Made by a program: the position numbers and the translations under genes
In this document: positions 42,908 to 51,729 of the stretch, piece by piece
Numbering within the stretch: the stretch's first letter is position 1
Layout of the letters: the number at the start of each line of letters is the position of its first letter
Assembly: GCF_020216525.1 (NCBI RefSeq)
Contig: NZ_JAIWOY010000009.1
Coordinates: forward strand, 107,833 to 171,832
Reading direction: 5' to 3'
From: Nocardioides nematodiphilus
Lineage (GTDB): Bacteria; Actinomycetota; Actinomycetes; Propionibacteriales; Nocardioidaceae
Length of the DNA stretch: 64,000 nt
The notes under the pieces: generated by a model
The model's database searches: none
What the model was told of the DNA's origin: nothing
What the model saw: the letters and a program-made list of their open reading frames with translations, nothing else

Positions 42908-44341
42908 ATGACGGATCCGATCGATCCCACTGTCCCTGCCTATCTCGCCGATGCCGCACTCGCCGATCGCGAGGACGTGCTCCGCGATCTGTCCCAGTAC
43001 CTCGCCGTGGCGTGGGAGTCCTTCTCCCGCCCGCGTGAGTCGGAGCCGAGCGTCGACCCCTTGCTCGCGGGCCGGCTCGAGACCGGACTGCCGACCGGGC
43101 CCACCGAGCTGCACGAGGCGCTCCAGGACGCCGTACGGGTCCTGGACGCGAGCATCTCGCCGTCGCGCCCGCTCTTCGTCGCGTACGTCGGCTCGAGCGG
43201 TCTGCACACCGGCGTGCTCGCCTCGGCGCTGTCGGCGGCGTACGACGCGAATCTCGCGATCTCGGCCGGCGCCGCGGATCTGCTCGATCGGCAGGCGTTG
43301 CGCTGGCTGGCCGAGCTGATCGGCTATCCGGTCGTCGACGGACACTTCACCTCGGGCGGTCAGACCTCCAACCTGACCGCGCTGCTCGCCGCCCGGGAGG
43401 CGGCCCTGCCCGGCACGAGGGAGAACGGCGTGGACGCCTCCCGGGCGACCGTCTACTGCTCCGACGAGGCGCACCACTCGATCGTGCGGGCCATCGAGAC
43501 CGCGGGTCTGGGCAGCCGGGCGCTGCGCCGGATCCCGCTGGACGATCTGCGGCGGATGTCGGTGCCCGACCTCGAGGCCGCCATCCAGGCCGATCGGGCG
43601 GCGGGCTGCACCCCGGTGGCGGTGGTGGCGACGGCCGGCACCACCCTGACCGGCGCGGTGGACCCGATCGGGGCGATCGCGGACGTGTGTGCCCGCGAGG
43701 ACGTCTGGCTGCACGTGGACGGCGCGTACGGCGTCCCGGCCGCGGCGACCGCGACCGCCGGGCACTGGTTCGACGGGCTCGACCGGGCCGACTCGGTGAC
43801 GGTGGACGCGCACAAGTGGCTGGGGCTGCCGAAGAGCTGCAGCGCGATCCTCCTGCGCCGTGCGGGTGCGCTGCAGGCGGCGTTCGGCCACCAGGAGCGC
43901 TACATGCTGCACGAGGGCGACATCGCCAACCCGGTGGACTCGACGTTCGAGTACTCCCGGCCGTTCCGGTCGCTGCGACTGTGGCTGTCGCTGCGGGTGC
44001 ACGGCGCCGACCAGTTCCGGGCGTGGTTGGAGGGCTCGCTCCATCTGGCGCAACTGCTGGCGCAGGCCGTCCGGGAGGATCCGGAGTTCGAGCTGCTGCA
44101 CGACCCGATGCTGTCGACCGTCTGCTTCCGGCACGTTCCGGCGGGCCTCTCCCCCGAGGCGACGAACGCCCACAACGATCGCCTGGCGCGCCGGATGCAG
44201 GCCGACGGCCGGGTCTTCATCGCGCCCGCCGACGTCGACGGGCGCACCTGTCTGCGCGCGTGCTTCGTGAACTTCCGCACCACCCCGTCCGACGTGGGAA
44301 CCGTCCTCGAGGTGGCCCGCGATCTGGGACAGGCCGAGTGA
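42908..44341 (+). CDS. PLP-dependent group II decarboxylase
   Basis: 477 residues, aspartate aminotransferase fold. The PLP lysine is in SVTVDAHKWLGLPKSC, HVDGAYG provides the cofactor Asp, and EAHHSIVRA the ring-stacking His. The layout matches aromatic-L-amino-acid and related decarboxylases; the exact substrate cannot be assigned from sequence alone. The frame is open upstream into the SDR gene, but MTDPIDPTVPAYL at 42908 is supported by a -10 element 7 bases upstream. Confidence 0.85.
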   Translation: MTDPIDPTVPAYLADAALADREDVLRDLSQYLAVAWESFSRPRESEPSVDPLLAGRLETGLPTGPTELHEALQDAVRVLDASISPSRPLFVAYVGSSGLHTGVLASALSAAYDANLAISAGAADLLDRQALRWLAELIGYPVVDGHFTSGGQTSNLTALLAAREAALPGTRENGVDASRATVYCSDEAHHSIVRAIETAGLGSRALRRIPLDDLRRMSVPDLEAAIQADRAAGCTPVAVVATAGTTLTGAVDPIGAIADVCAREDVWLHVDGAYGVPAAATATAGHWFDGLDRADSVTVDAHKWLGLPKSCSAILLRRAGALQAAFGHQERYMLHEGDIANPVDSTFEYSRPFRSLRLWLSLRVHGADQFRAWLEGSLHLAQLLAQAVREDPEFELLHDPMLSTVCFRHVPAGLSPEATNAHNDRLARRMQADGRVFIAPADVDGRTCLRACFVNFRTTPSDVGTVLEVARDLGQAE

Positions 44342-44388
44342 GAGGCGCTAGCGTGCTCCCCGACACACCCCGTGAGCAGGAGAGTTCT

Positions 44389-44541
44389 ATGAGCGACGTC
44401 AGCGGCGAGCAGTTCAACGGCTTCGAGCACAACTCCTACCAGGAGAGCATGCACGGCCTCGCGATGTGGTCGCTGTGGATCATCATCATCGCCGGCGTGG
44501 CCGCGGGCCTCTTCGGCTTCTTCTACGGCCTGGCCAACTGA
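44389..44541 (+). CDS. 50-residue single-pass membrane protein
   Basis: Small protein with a polar N-terminal half (SDVSGEQFNGFEHNSYQES) and one membrane segment near the C-terminus (WSLWIIIIAGVAAGLFGFFY). A clear AGGAGAG ribosome site lies 6 bases before the ATG. Not recognised. It follows the decarboxylase by 47 bases and may be co-transcribed with it. The stop is 1 base from the end of the convergent GH3 gene. Confidence 0.7.
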   Translation: MSDVSGEQFNGFEHNSYQESMHGLAMWSLWIIIIAGVAAGLFGFFYGLAN

Positions 44542-44542
44542 C

Positions 44543-45679
44543 TCACAGCAGGCCGAAGCGCTCCTTGGCCTGAAGCACCCGCAGCGCCGAGGCGTCGACC
44601 CGCTTGCGGAACGCGGGGTCCGTGCGCGCCTTGTCGAGGAGCGCTGCGTACATCCCCGCGATCGGGCCGGCCTCGGTGACCAGCGCGATGTCCCCGCCCG
44701 CCTGGACGAAGCGCACCGCCCGCTCCCCCGCGCCGTAGCGCTGGGCGGCCGCAGCGGTGAGGCTGTCGGAGATCACCACGCCGTCGAAGGCGAGGTCGTG
44801 GCGCAGCATCCCGGTGACGATCCGGCGGCTGAACGCCGCCGGGACGCCGGCGTCGATGCGGCGGTAGGTCGCCAGCGACATCATCACCAGCGGCACGCCG
44901 GCCTCGATGGTGGCCGCGAACGGCTTGAGGTACGCGTCGTGGCGGGTCGTCCGCCTGTCGACGACGGTGCGGACCAGGTCGGTGTTGCCGGTGACGCGGC
45001 CCAGGCCCGGGAAGTGCTTGGCCGAGGTGGCGACCCCGGCAGCGCCCATGCCCCGGACGATGGCGGCCGCGTGGGTGCCGACCGGGCCGGGCCGGTGGCC
45101 GAGCTCGCGCTGCCAGTGGCCGATCGGGGCGTTGTCGTCCGCGTGTGCCGACGGGACGGTGTCGGTCACCGGCGCGAGGTCGAGGTTGACGCCGGCGGCG
45201 CTCAGCTGGCCGGCCCAGGAGCGGGCCTCGGCCCGGAGGGCGGACGGTGCCCAGGTGCCCTGGGTGAGCGCGCTCGGCATCGCGGCGAAGCCGGGGCCCT
45301 TGAGGTGCTGGACCTTGCCGCCCTCCTGGTCGACCGCGACGAAGAGCCGGGTGCTCGCGGTGGCGGCGGCGCTGGTCCTGTCCTGGAGGGCGGCGACGGT
45401 CGGGGCGACCTCGGCGCGCCCGCCGGTGCTGTTGCCCATCAGGATGACGCTGCCGACGTGGTAGCGGCCGATCGTGGCCAGGGCCGCTGTCGACGGCCTG
45501 CTCGTCGGGGTGCCGACCATCAGCAGCTCGCCGACGCGCTGCGGGAGCGTCATGCCGGCGAGCACGCTCGCGGCCGTACGGGCCTCGCGCTTCGGCGCCC
45601 CCTCGGCAGGGACGGCCGGCGTCGAGGCGCCCGCGACGAGCAGCAGGGCGGTGGCGATGGAGGCGGTCCGCAAACGCAT
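44543..45679 (-). CDS. Secreted glycoside hydrolase family 3 protein (NagZ/LpqI-like)
   Basis: 378 residues with a signal peptide (ALLLVAGASTPAVPAEGA). GH3 barrel motifs: LFVAVDQEGGKVQHL, KHFPGLGRVTGN and the nucleophile Asp in FDGVVISDSL. The usual NagZ acid/base His in the DSH loop after KHFPG is replaced by NTDL, as I recall for the mycobacterial LpqI branch. A beta-N-acetylglucosaminidase acting on wall fragments is the likely role. No lipobox is visible, so it is probably secreted rather than lipid-anchored. Confidence 0.85.
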   Translation of the reverse strand: MRLRTASIATALLLVAGASTPAVPAEGAPKREARTAASVLAGMTLPQRVGELLMVGTPTSRPSTAALATIGRYHVGSVILMGNSTGGRAEVAPTVAALQDRTSAAATASTRLFVAVDQEGGKVQHLKGPGFAAMPSALTQGTWAPSALRAEARSWAGQLSAAGVNLDLAPVTDTVPSAHADDNAPIGHWQRELGHRPGPVGTHAAAIVRGMGAAGVATSAKHFPGLGRVTGNTDLVRTVVDRRTTRHDAYLKPFAATIEAGVPLVMMSLATYRRIDAGVPAAFSRRIVTGMLRHDLAFDGVVISDSLTAAAAQRYGAGERAVRFVQAGGDIALVTEAGPIAGMYAALLDKARTDPAFRKRVDASALRVLQAKERFGLL

Positions 45680-45688
45680 GCGACGACC

Positions 45689-46603
45689 TTAGGCGCTCCC
45701 CTGGCGCGTGGTCATAGCGGCCGTGAGATGCCGGGCCATCGCCTCCATGGCCGCGGTGGGCCGGGTGTCGGCGAGCACGGCGACCAGGACCCGCCGGTGC
45801 CACGGCCGGCCCTGCAGCGGGACGGCACGCACGTCTCCCAGGCGGCGGCGCGTGACCAGCTCCGGCACCAGTGCCACCCCGAGGCCGTGGGCCACCAGCT
45901 CGAGTGTCGTGGTGTAGTCCTCGCCGGAGAAGCGCACCAGGTGGCGATCCTCGCGCTGAACGTCGGCGGGCCACGGCAGCGGCACCTCCGACAGCGGCGT
46001 GCCGATCAGGCCGGCGCTGACGGCGTCCTGCAGCGTCACGGTGGCCCGCTCCGCGAGGGGATGTGCGGCCGGGACCACCGCCACGAAGTCGTCGACCGCG
46101 ACCACCTCGGCGCGGACGGCGTCCGGGATCAGCTTCTGCGACTGCGGATAGCGGTAGGTCACGGCGATGTCGACCTCCCCGCGCACGAGGGCCGGGTAGG
46201 CGTCGCGGGGCTCCATCTGGCTGAGACCGACCGCGACGCCGGGCAGCTCGCGATGGAAGGCAGCCAGCGCCGCCGGTACCGGACCCGCAGCCGCGGAGTT
46301 GAACGCCGCGACCGTGACGCTGCCGAGGCCGCCCTCGCGCAGCGCCCGCAGCTCCTGGTCCGCCGAGCTCAGTGCGGCCCGGATCCGCGCGGCGGCCGCG
46401 AGCAGGACCTCGCCGGTGGCCGTCGGACGCAGGGGACGGCGGTGCAGCACCGGCTCGCCCACCTGCCGCTCGAGCGCGGCGATCTGCTGCGACACGGCCG
46501 GCTGGGTGAGGTGCCGCGCGTCGGCCGCGGCGCTGAAGGAGCCGGTCTCGGCCACGGCCGCGAGGGTCGCCAGCAGGCGCGGGTCGAGGCTCTCCGCATT
46601 CAT
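45689..46603 (-). CDS. LysR family transcriptional regulator
   Basis: 304 residues. The N-terminal winged helix has LLATLAAVAETGSFSAAADARHLTQPAVSQQIAALERQVGEPVLHRRPLRPTATGEVLL. The C-terminal periplasmic-binding-like effector domain follows (GSVTVAAFNSAAAGPVPAALAAFHRELPG). It is divergent from an amidotransferase gene (70 bases between), its probable target. Confidence 0.92.
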   Translation of the reverse strand: MNAESLDPRLLATLAAVAETGSFSAAADARHLTQPAVSQQIAALERQVGEPVLHRRPLRPTATGEVLLAAAARIRAALSSADQELRALREGGLGSVTVAAFNSAAAGPVPAALAAFHRELPGVAVGLSQMEPRDAYPALVRGEVDIAVTYRYPQSQKLIPDAVRAEVVAVDDFVAVVPAAHPLAERATVTLQDAVSAGLIGTPLSEVPLPWPADVQREDRHLVRFSGEDYTTTLELVAHGLGVALVPELVTRRRLGDVRAVPLQGRPWHRRVLVAVLADTRPTAAMEAMARHLTAAMTTRQGSA

Positions 46604-46672
46604 GCATCTGGATTATAGATTCATGCCGGATGGTCATTGGCCCTTATTCCGACTTGTTGCCAAGGTTGCTCC

Positions 46673-47416
46673 ATGCCCATCGCAGCCATCACGTACAACG
46701 CCACCATCGGTGGCGGGTTCGGCCACGTCGGCGCCTGGCTCGACGAGCGCGGCTTCGACCTCCACCTGATCGACCGCGACCGTCCGATCTCGGCTGCCGA
46801 CCTCGACACCGCCGCCCGGGCCGACCTGCTCGTCATGCTCGGTTCGAAGTGGTCCCTCGCCCGCCCGATGACCCGCCCTACTGACGACGCACACGCCACC
46901 GCGTCGATCCACGCCGAGCACGGCCTGGCGCAGACCCGCCTCGCCTCCGATCGGCCCACGCTGGGCATCTGCTTCGGCGGCCAGATGCTGTGCTCGGCCC
47001 TCGGCGGCCGGGTGAGCGCCCTGCCGGCGAGCTTCACCGGCTGGGCGCGGCCCCGTACGGAGGTCTCGGAGCTGGACGGCGAGTGGTTCTACCTCCACGA
47101 GGACCACTTCACCCTCCCGTCGGACGTCGAGCTGCTGGCCGATGCCGAGCACGCGACCGTCGGCTTCCGTCGCGGCCGGGCGTGGGGTCTGCAGTTCCAC
47201 CCCGAGGCCACCGCCGATCTCCTCGAGGTGTGGTTCGACCACCTCGGCGTCGACCCGGCGCTCTCGGCTCCGCACGTCGAGCACGTGCGGCGACGCGAGG
47301 CGGCCAACCGTGCGGAGGCGTACGGGCTGCTCGACACGATCTGGGCACAGATGGCGGCCTCCGACGCCGTGGTCGCGGGAGCCGATGCTCAGGAGTTCCT
47401 GCAAGTACCGGGCTGA
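46673..47416 (+). CDS. Class I glutamine amidotransferase-like protein
   Basis: 247 residues. The nucleophile elbow is GICFGGQML (Cys) and the His-Glu pair is in GLQFHPEATADLL, so the triad is complete. It is free-standing, like GuaA-type amidotransferase proteins involved in polyamine or small-molecule hydrolysis. The ATG is preceded by AAGG. It is likely regulated by the divergent LysR. Confidence 0.88.
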   Translation: MPIAAITYNATIGGGFGHVGAWLDERGFDLHLIDRDRPISAADLDTAARADLLVMLGSKWSLARPMTRPTDDAHATASIHAEHGLAQTRLASDRPTLGICFGGQMLCSALGGRVSALPASFTGWARPRTEVSELDGEWFYLHEDHFTLPSDVELLADAEHATVGFRRGRAWGLQFHPEATADLLEVWFDHLGVDPALSAPHVEHVRRREAANRAEAYGLLDTIWAQMAASDAVVAGADAQEFLQVPG

Positions 47417-47472
47417 GGAGCCTCGTAGGTGGTTGGCTGCGGTCGTCATCCCGTCCCCCGCCAGGAGCAACC

Positions 47473-48168
47473 GTGAGCACCCCCGATCCGAGTCTGCGCC
47501 GCATCGCCCTCTGGGGCGGCGTCGCCTACCTCGCCACCTTCGTCTTCTCGATCCCCGCGGTCGCGCTGCTCGCACCGGCCACCGATCACGTCCGTGCCTT
47601 CATGGGCGGAGGCGACGGCGACGACCTGCGCGTCATCGCCGGCGGCGTCTCGGAGATGCTGAACGCCCTGGCCTGTGTCGCCACGGCGTTGCTGCTCCAC
47701 CCCGTGACGAGCCGGGTGAGCCGCACGCTCGCGCTGGGCTTCGTCGCGTCCCGGCTGCTCGAGGCCGCGATCATCATGGTCGGCGTGGTCAGCATCCTCA
47801 CCGTGGTGACGCTGCGTCAGGACGTGGGCGGCGCCGCGGCCTCGGACGGAGTCGTCACCACTGCTCGCGCGCTCGTCGACGTACGCGCCTGGACCTTCCT
47901 GCTCGGCCCCGGCGTCATGCCGGCCTTCAACGCGCTCTTCCTGGGCACGATCCTCTACCGGTCGGGTCTGGTGCCGCGGGCGCTGCCGCTCCTCGGTCTC
48001 GTCGGGGCGCCGCTGCTGGTGCTCAAGTCGCTGATCGTGGCGTTCGGGGCGATGGGCGACTCGTCCGCGGGCGCTGCGGTGATGGCGCTCCCGATCGCGG
48101 CCTGGGAGCTGGGCCTGGCCCTCTGGCTGACCTTCAAGGGCTTCCGGAGCACTACGGCGCTGAGCTGA
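47473..48168 (+). CDS. DUF4386 family membrane protein
   Basis: 231 residues with about six membrane segments (IALWGGVAYLATFVFSIPAVALLA, MLNALACVATALLLH, AIIMVGVVSILTVVTL, FLLGPGVMPAFNALFLGTILY, LPLLGLVGAPLLVLKSLIVAFG, ALPIAAWELGLALWLTFKGF). It matches the DUF4386 pattern; function unknown. The GTG at 47473 has CAGGAG upstream. It overlaps the convergent HIT gene by 17 bases. Confidence 0.82.
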   Translation: MSTPDPSLRRIALWGGVAYLATFVFSIPAVALLAPATDHVRAFMGGGDGDDLRVIAGGVSEMLNALACVATALLLHPVTSRVSRTLALGFVASRLLEAAIIMVGVVSILTVVTLRQDVGGAAASDGVVTTARALVDVRAWTFLLGPGVMPAFNALFLGTILYRSGLVPRALPLLGLVGAPLLVLKSLIVAFGAMGDSSAGAAVMALPIAAWELGLALWLTFKGFRSTTALS

Positions 48169-48574
48169 GGACGGAGCGCAGCCGGGCCGCGTACTCGGCG
48201 CGCTCGTCGTCGCCGCGGTAGCGGGTGCGCGGCCAGAAGAACCCTCGCAGCCCGTCCCCCTTGGTCCGCGGCACGACGTGCAGGTGCAGGTGCGGCACCG
48301 ACTGGCTGACGGTGTTGTTGATCGCCACGAAGCTGCCCTGCGCGCCGAGACCCTCGACCATGGCGGTCGCCAGGGCCTGCCCGTGGGCGAGGAACGGATC
48401 GCGGAGCTCGGCCGGCAGGTCCGGCAGCGTCACGACGTGCTGGCGGGGCACCAGCAGGACGTGCCCCTTGAAGACCGGCCGATGGTCGAGGAACGCGACG
48501 AAGAGGTCGTCGGCGAGCACGACGTCAGCGGGTGTCTCCCCCGCCGCGATGGAGCAGAACAGGCAACTGGACAC
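48152..48574 (-). CDS. HIT family protein
   Basis: 140 residues. The N-terminal CLFCSIAAGE and the histidine triad VPHLHLHVVPR are typical of HIT nucleotide hydrolases or transferases. A C-terminal basic tail (FFWPRTRYRGDDERAEY) follows. Starts with GTG, 6 bases after a TAGGCT element (48586-48581). Confidence 0.92.
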   Translation of the reverse strand: MSSCLFCSIAAGETPADVVLADDLFVAFLDHRPVFKGHVLLVPRQHVVTLPDLPAELRDPFLAHGQALATAMVEGLGAQGSFVAINNTVSQSVPHLHLHVVPRTKGDGLRGFFWPRTRYRGDDERAEYAARLRSVLSSAP

Positions 48575-48580
48575 GTCGGC

Positions 48581-48586
48581 AGCCTA
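48581..48586 (-). promoter_or_regulatory. -10 hexamer (TAGGCT) of the HIT gene
   Basis: TAGGCT on the minus strand, 6 bases before the GTG start. Confidence 0.4.
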
Positions 48587-48650
48587 GGGGCAGGTCGGGT
48601 CCGCGCACCGCGCGCGGAGCGAGCGGTCCACGGTCGCCATCAGACGACGA

Positions 48651-48688
48651 ACCGGCGTGTGCCCTCCCACAAGGAGGCACACGCCGGT
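48651..48688 (-). terminator. Terminator of ssrA
   Basis: Stem of 11 plus 5 bp (ACCGGCGTGTG with CACACGCCGGT, then CCTCC with GGAGG, one bulge) and a CACAA loop, starting 9 bases after the tmRNA 3' end. Confidence 0.75.
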
Positions 48689-48696
48689 CAGAGGTT

Positions 48697-49067
48697 GGTG
48701 GAGCTGCGGGGAATCGAACCCCGGTCCTCGAGCGTCGAACGAAGTCTTCTCCGGGTGCAGTCTGCGATGTCGCTTTTCTCGGCCCCGGGGCTGGCGCAGA
48801 CGCCTCCCCGACGGGCTCAGTCAACTAAATGTCCCTAGCGGCTCATTGACGAAGCTCGCACGGTGAGTCTTCTAGTCGACGCCTGGATCCGGGCCGAAGA
48901 CGGATACCCGGTCAGACGCTTCGATCGTCGCGTCAGGCGACGAGAGCGAAGGAACTGCGCTTAGCGTTGGCAGTTATATTTTTTCCAGCGATCGTTAACG
49001 AGATAACGCTGGCTCCTCGACCCGCTTCCCTTCGGACTAACGTCCCAAGTCGAAACCGATCAGCCCC
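48697..49067 (-). ncRNA. ssrA: tmRNA
   Basis: Rescues stalled ribosomes by adding a degradation tag. The ends GGGGCTG (49067-49061) and CAGCTCC plus ACCA (48707-48697) form the tRNA-like acceptor, and the T-arm GGTTCGATTCC is present. The tag frame lies at 48971-48933 and encodes ANAKRSSFALVA then stop, close to other actinobacterial tags and ending in the ClpX-recognised LVA. Length 371 bases. SmpB, ClpX and ClpP1P2 are encoded elsewhere in the window. Confidence 0.96.
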
Positions 49068-49088
49068 TCTTGAGTTGTAGCCGCCAGT

Positions 49089-49994
49089 CTACCGGCCGGG
49101 GCCGAAGAGTGACGAACCGTTATCCCAACACACCGCGCGCAGCCATTCATTCCCGAGGTCGAGCGCCTCGAGGGCCGTGAGCTGATGGAGGTACGGGTAC
49201 GGGATCGTCGGGTAGTCGGTGCCGAGCAGCACCCTGTCGCCGAGGTCGCGCAGCCGGGGCAGCAGCGCCGCGGGGAACCTCGCGCCGGCCTCGTCGAAGA
49301 AGTCGGTGAAGACCATCGTGGTGTCGAGCCGTACCCGGTCGTAGCGCTCGGCGAGGTCGAGGAAGTCCGCGTACTCCGGCGCGCCGAGGTGGGCCACGAT
49401 CACGGTCAGTCGCGGGTGCCGCGCCAGGACCCGGCGCAGCGAGGCCGGGCCGGTGAACTCGTTGCCGACCGGCCCCGAGCCCACGTGGATCACCACGGGC
49501 GTACCGGCCTCGGCGAGCAGCCCCCACACGGGGTCGAGCAGCGGGTCGTCGAGCAGGAACTCCCCCACCTGGACGTGCACCTTGAAGATCTCCACGCCGG
49601 CGGCGACGAGCTCCGTGACGTAGCCGAGCACGGACTCCTCGGGGTAGAGCGTCGCCGACCACAGCGACTCGGGCACCCGCTCGGCGAACGCGCGCGACCA
49701 GTCGTTGAGGAACGCCGCGACACCCGGCTTGTGGGCGTAGGACAACGCGGAGAAGCGGCGTACGCCCAGGGCGCGCAGCAGCGCGACCCGGTCGTCGTCC
49801 GGCAGTCGGTACCGGATCGGCCACGGCCGACCGATCTTCGGGCCGGCGGAGTCGAAGACCTCCCAGACCGCCCGCTGCACCGGTGGCGCCATGAAGTGGA
49901 CGTGGACGTCGAAGAGCCCGGGGAGGCCGTGCCGCTGCCACCACGCGGTGACGTCGGCGGCTTCGGGCAGCAGGTCGTCGAGCGCGGTCACCAC
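49089..49994 (-). CDS. Amidohydrolase family metal-dependent hydrolase
   Basis: 301 residues, TIM-barrel amidohydrolase-2 type. The metal ligands appear as HVHF near the N-terminus (LFDVHVHF), His in VVIHVGSG, His in VIVAHLGAPEYADF and Asp in LLGTDYPTIPYPY. Similar proteins include decarboxylases and lactonases of aromatic breakdown; the substrate is not evident. It ends 22 bases from the 5' end of ssrA on the same strand. Confidence 0.85.
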   Translation of the reverse strand: MVTALDDLLPEAADVTAWWQRHGLPGLFDVHVHFMAPPVQRAVWEVFDSAGPKIGRPWPIRYRLPDDDRVALLRALGVRRFSALSYAHKPGVAAFLNDWSRAFAERVPESLWSATLYPEESVLGYVTELVAAGVEIFKVHVQVGEFLLDDPLLDPVWGLLAEAGTPVVIHVGSGPVGNEFTGPASLRRVLARHPRLTVIVAHLGAPEYADFLDLAERYDRVRLDTTMVFTDFFDEAGARFPAALLPRLRDLGDRVLLGTDYPTIPYPYLHQLTALEALDLGNEWLRAVCWDNGSSLFGPGR

Positions 49995-49998
49995 GCCA

Positions 49999-50445
49999 TC
50001 ATGCCCACTCCTCCGGCGGGGCGGTGTCCTCCGGGGCGGCGGACCACCCGCTCCAGCGCTCGATCCCGATCAGGACGTACGGACCGCGCGGCGGCCGACC
50101 CTCGTACTGCTGGTACCGCTCGGCGAGTGCCGCGACGACCTCGGTGGCGGGCTCGTCGACGACCTCGGCGCGACCGTCGGCACGCGCCCACCACAGCCGC
50201 GACCAGTCCTCGTCGTACGCGTCGACGAGGAGACAGACGCGCGGCTCGGCCGCGACGTTCGTCAGCCGCCGCAACCGGTCGGTGGACTTCGGCTTGTGGT
50301 CCACGGCCGTGACGACCGTGTCGCCGATCACCGCGAAGACGACCGGCACCAGGTGGGGCGTGCCATCGCGGCTGACCGTCGCCAGCCGCGCGATCCGGCA
50401 CTCCTCGAACCGGGCACGCGCCCACTGCGATGTCCGGCGCGGCAC
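49999..50445 (-). CDS. PPOX-class flavin/F420-dependent protein
   Basis: 148 residues, split beta-barrel fold: ARLATVSRDGTPHLVPVVFAVIGDTVVTAVDHKPKSTDRLRRLTNVAAEPRVCLLVDAYDEDWSRLWWARADGRAEVV. The pattern fits the TIGR03668 group of F420-linked PPOX proteins in actinobacteria. It is 4 bases downstream of smpB, so it is co-transcribed with it. The substrate is unknown. Confidence 0.85.
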   Translation of the reverse strand: MPRRTSQWARARFEECRIARLATVSRDGTPHLVPVVFAVIGDTVVTAVDHKPKSTDRLRRLTNVAAEPRVCLLVDAYDEDWSRLWWARADGRAEVVDEPATEVVAALAERYQQYEGRPPRGPYVLIGIERWSGWSAAPEDTAPPEEWA

Positions 50446-50449
50446 GGGA

Positions 50450-50929
50450 TCAGTCCTTGATCCCCTTGAGGTGCCGCCCGAGCTCCTGCTCCTTCTCGCG
50501 GTTGGCGGTGCGCTCGGCGATCGACTGACGCTTGTCCCATGCCTTCTTGCCCTTGGCGAGCGCGATCTCGATCTTGGCGCGGCCGTCGTTGAAGTACAGC
50601 GAGAGGGGCACGATCGTCATGCCCTTGGCGGAGATCTCGCGCTCGATCTTGGTGATCTCGGCGCGGTTGAGCAGCAGCTTGCGCTTGCGGCGGGCGGCGT
50701 GGTTGGTCCAGGAGCCGTTGAGGTACTCCGGGATGTAGACCTGGTGCAGCCAGGCCTCGCCGCGGTCGATCTCGACGAAGCCGTCGACGATGGAGGCGCG
50801 CCCCTCGCGCAGCGACTTCACCTCGGTGCCCTGCAGGACCATCCCAGCCTCGTAGGTGTCCTCGATGTGGTAGTCGTGTCGCGCCTTCTTGTTCTGCGCG
50901 ATCGGCTTGCGGCCCTGCTCCTTCGGCAT
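50450..50929 (-). CDS. smpB: SsrA-binding protein SmpB
   Basis: 159-residue partner of tmRNA in trans-translation. Family segments: [65 protein letters not shown], and the basic C-terminal tail [28 protein letters not shown]. The order ftsE-ftsX-smpB is conserved in mycobacteria; here a peptidase and an enoyl-CoA hydratase gene lie between ftsX and smpB. Confidence 0.97.
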   Translation of the reverse strand: MPKEQGRKPIAQNKKARHDYHIEDTYEAGMVLQGTEVKSLREGRASIVDGFVEIDRGEAWLHQVYIPEYLNGSWTNHAARRKRKLLLNRAEITKIEREISAKGMTIVPLSLYFNDGRAKIEIALAKGKKAWDKRQSIAERTANREKEQELGRHLKGIKD

Positions 50930-50959
50930 CTGACCATCATCCCAAACAACAGCAAGGTA

Positions 50960-51718
50960 TTAAGACTCGCCGTGCCTTCCGGCACCTGCGGCGAACCGCG
51001 CCGCTCCCCCGACGCCGTCGGCGGCGAGCGATCCGAGACCGATCGAGAACTCGTACGCCATCGCCTCGGCCGTCGGCCGTCCAGCCGCGTGCAGGACCGA
51101 GAGCCGGTCGTTGCGCATCGTCGTCTGCGGCAGCGCCGCGAGCTGGTGAGCGAGCGCCTCGGCAGCCCCGCGCGCGGTCCCAGGCTCGACGACGCGGTTG
51201 ACCAGCCCGATGGCGTACGCCTCCTCGGCGCCGACCGCGCGCCCGGTGAGGATCAGGTCCATCGCGCGCGACTCCCCGATCAGGCGGGGCAGACGGACGG
51301 TGCCGCCGTCGATGAGCGGCACGCCGAAGCGGCGGCAGAAGACGCCGAGGGTCGCATCGGAGGCGGCCACCCGCAGGTCGCACCAGATCGCCAGCTCGAG
51401 CCCGCCGGCCACCGTGTGCCCCTCGATCGCGGCGATCACCGGCTTGCCCAGCGCCAGCCGGGAGAGTCCCATCGGCGCGTCACCCTCGGCGTCGAGACGG
51501 TTCTGGGAGGGGGTGCCGACGGCCTTGAGGTCCGCGCCCGCGCAGAACGTGCCGCCTCCGCCGGTCAGGACCGCGACCGCGGCCGACTCGTCGGCGTCGA
51601 AGGCGCGGAACGCCTCCGCGAGCGCCTCCGCGGTCGGGCGATCGACGGCGTTGCGCGCCGCGGGCCGGTCGATGATCACCGTGGTGACCGGACCGGATCG
51701 CTCGACGCGCACCGTCAT
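50960..51718 (-). CDS. Enoyl-CoA hydratase/isomerase (crotonase) family protein
   Basis: 252 residues. The crotonase oxyanion hole is in GGGTFCAGADLKAVG, and the second segment is AAIEGHTVAGGLELAIWCDLRVAASDATLGVFCRRFGVPLIDGGTVRLPRLIG. The two catalytic Glu of true enoyl-CoA hydratase are not at their usual places, so the reaction may differ. The frame is open upstream into the peptidase gene, but the ATG at 51718 gives the family start. Confidence 0.85.
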   Translation of the reverse strand: MTVRVERSGPVTTVIIDRPAARNAVDRPTAEALAEAFRAFDADESAAVAVLTGGGGTFCAGADLKAVGTPSQNRLDAEGDAPMGLSRLALGKPVIAAIEGHTVAGGLELAIWCDLRVAASDATLGVFCRRFGVPLIDGGTVRLPRLIGESRAMDLILTGRAVGAEEAYAIGLVNRVVEPGTARGAAEALAHQLAALPQTTMRNDRLSVLHAAGRPTAEAMAYEFSIGLGSLAADGVGGAARFAAGAGRHGES

Positions 51719-51729
51719 CGCCGCTGTCC

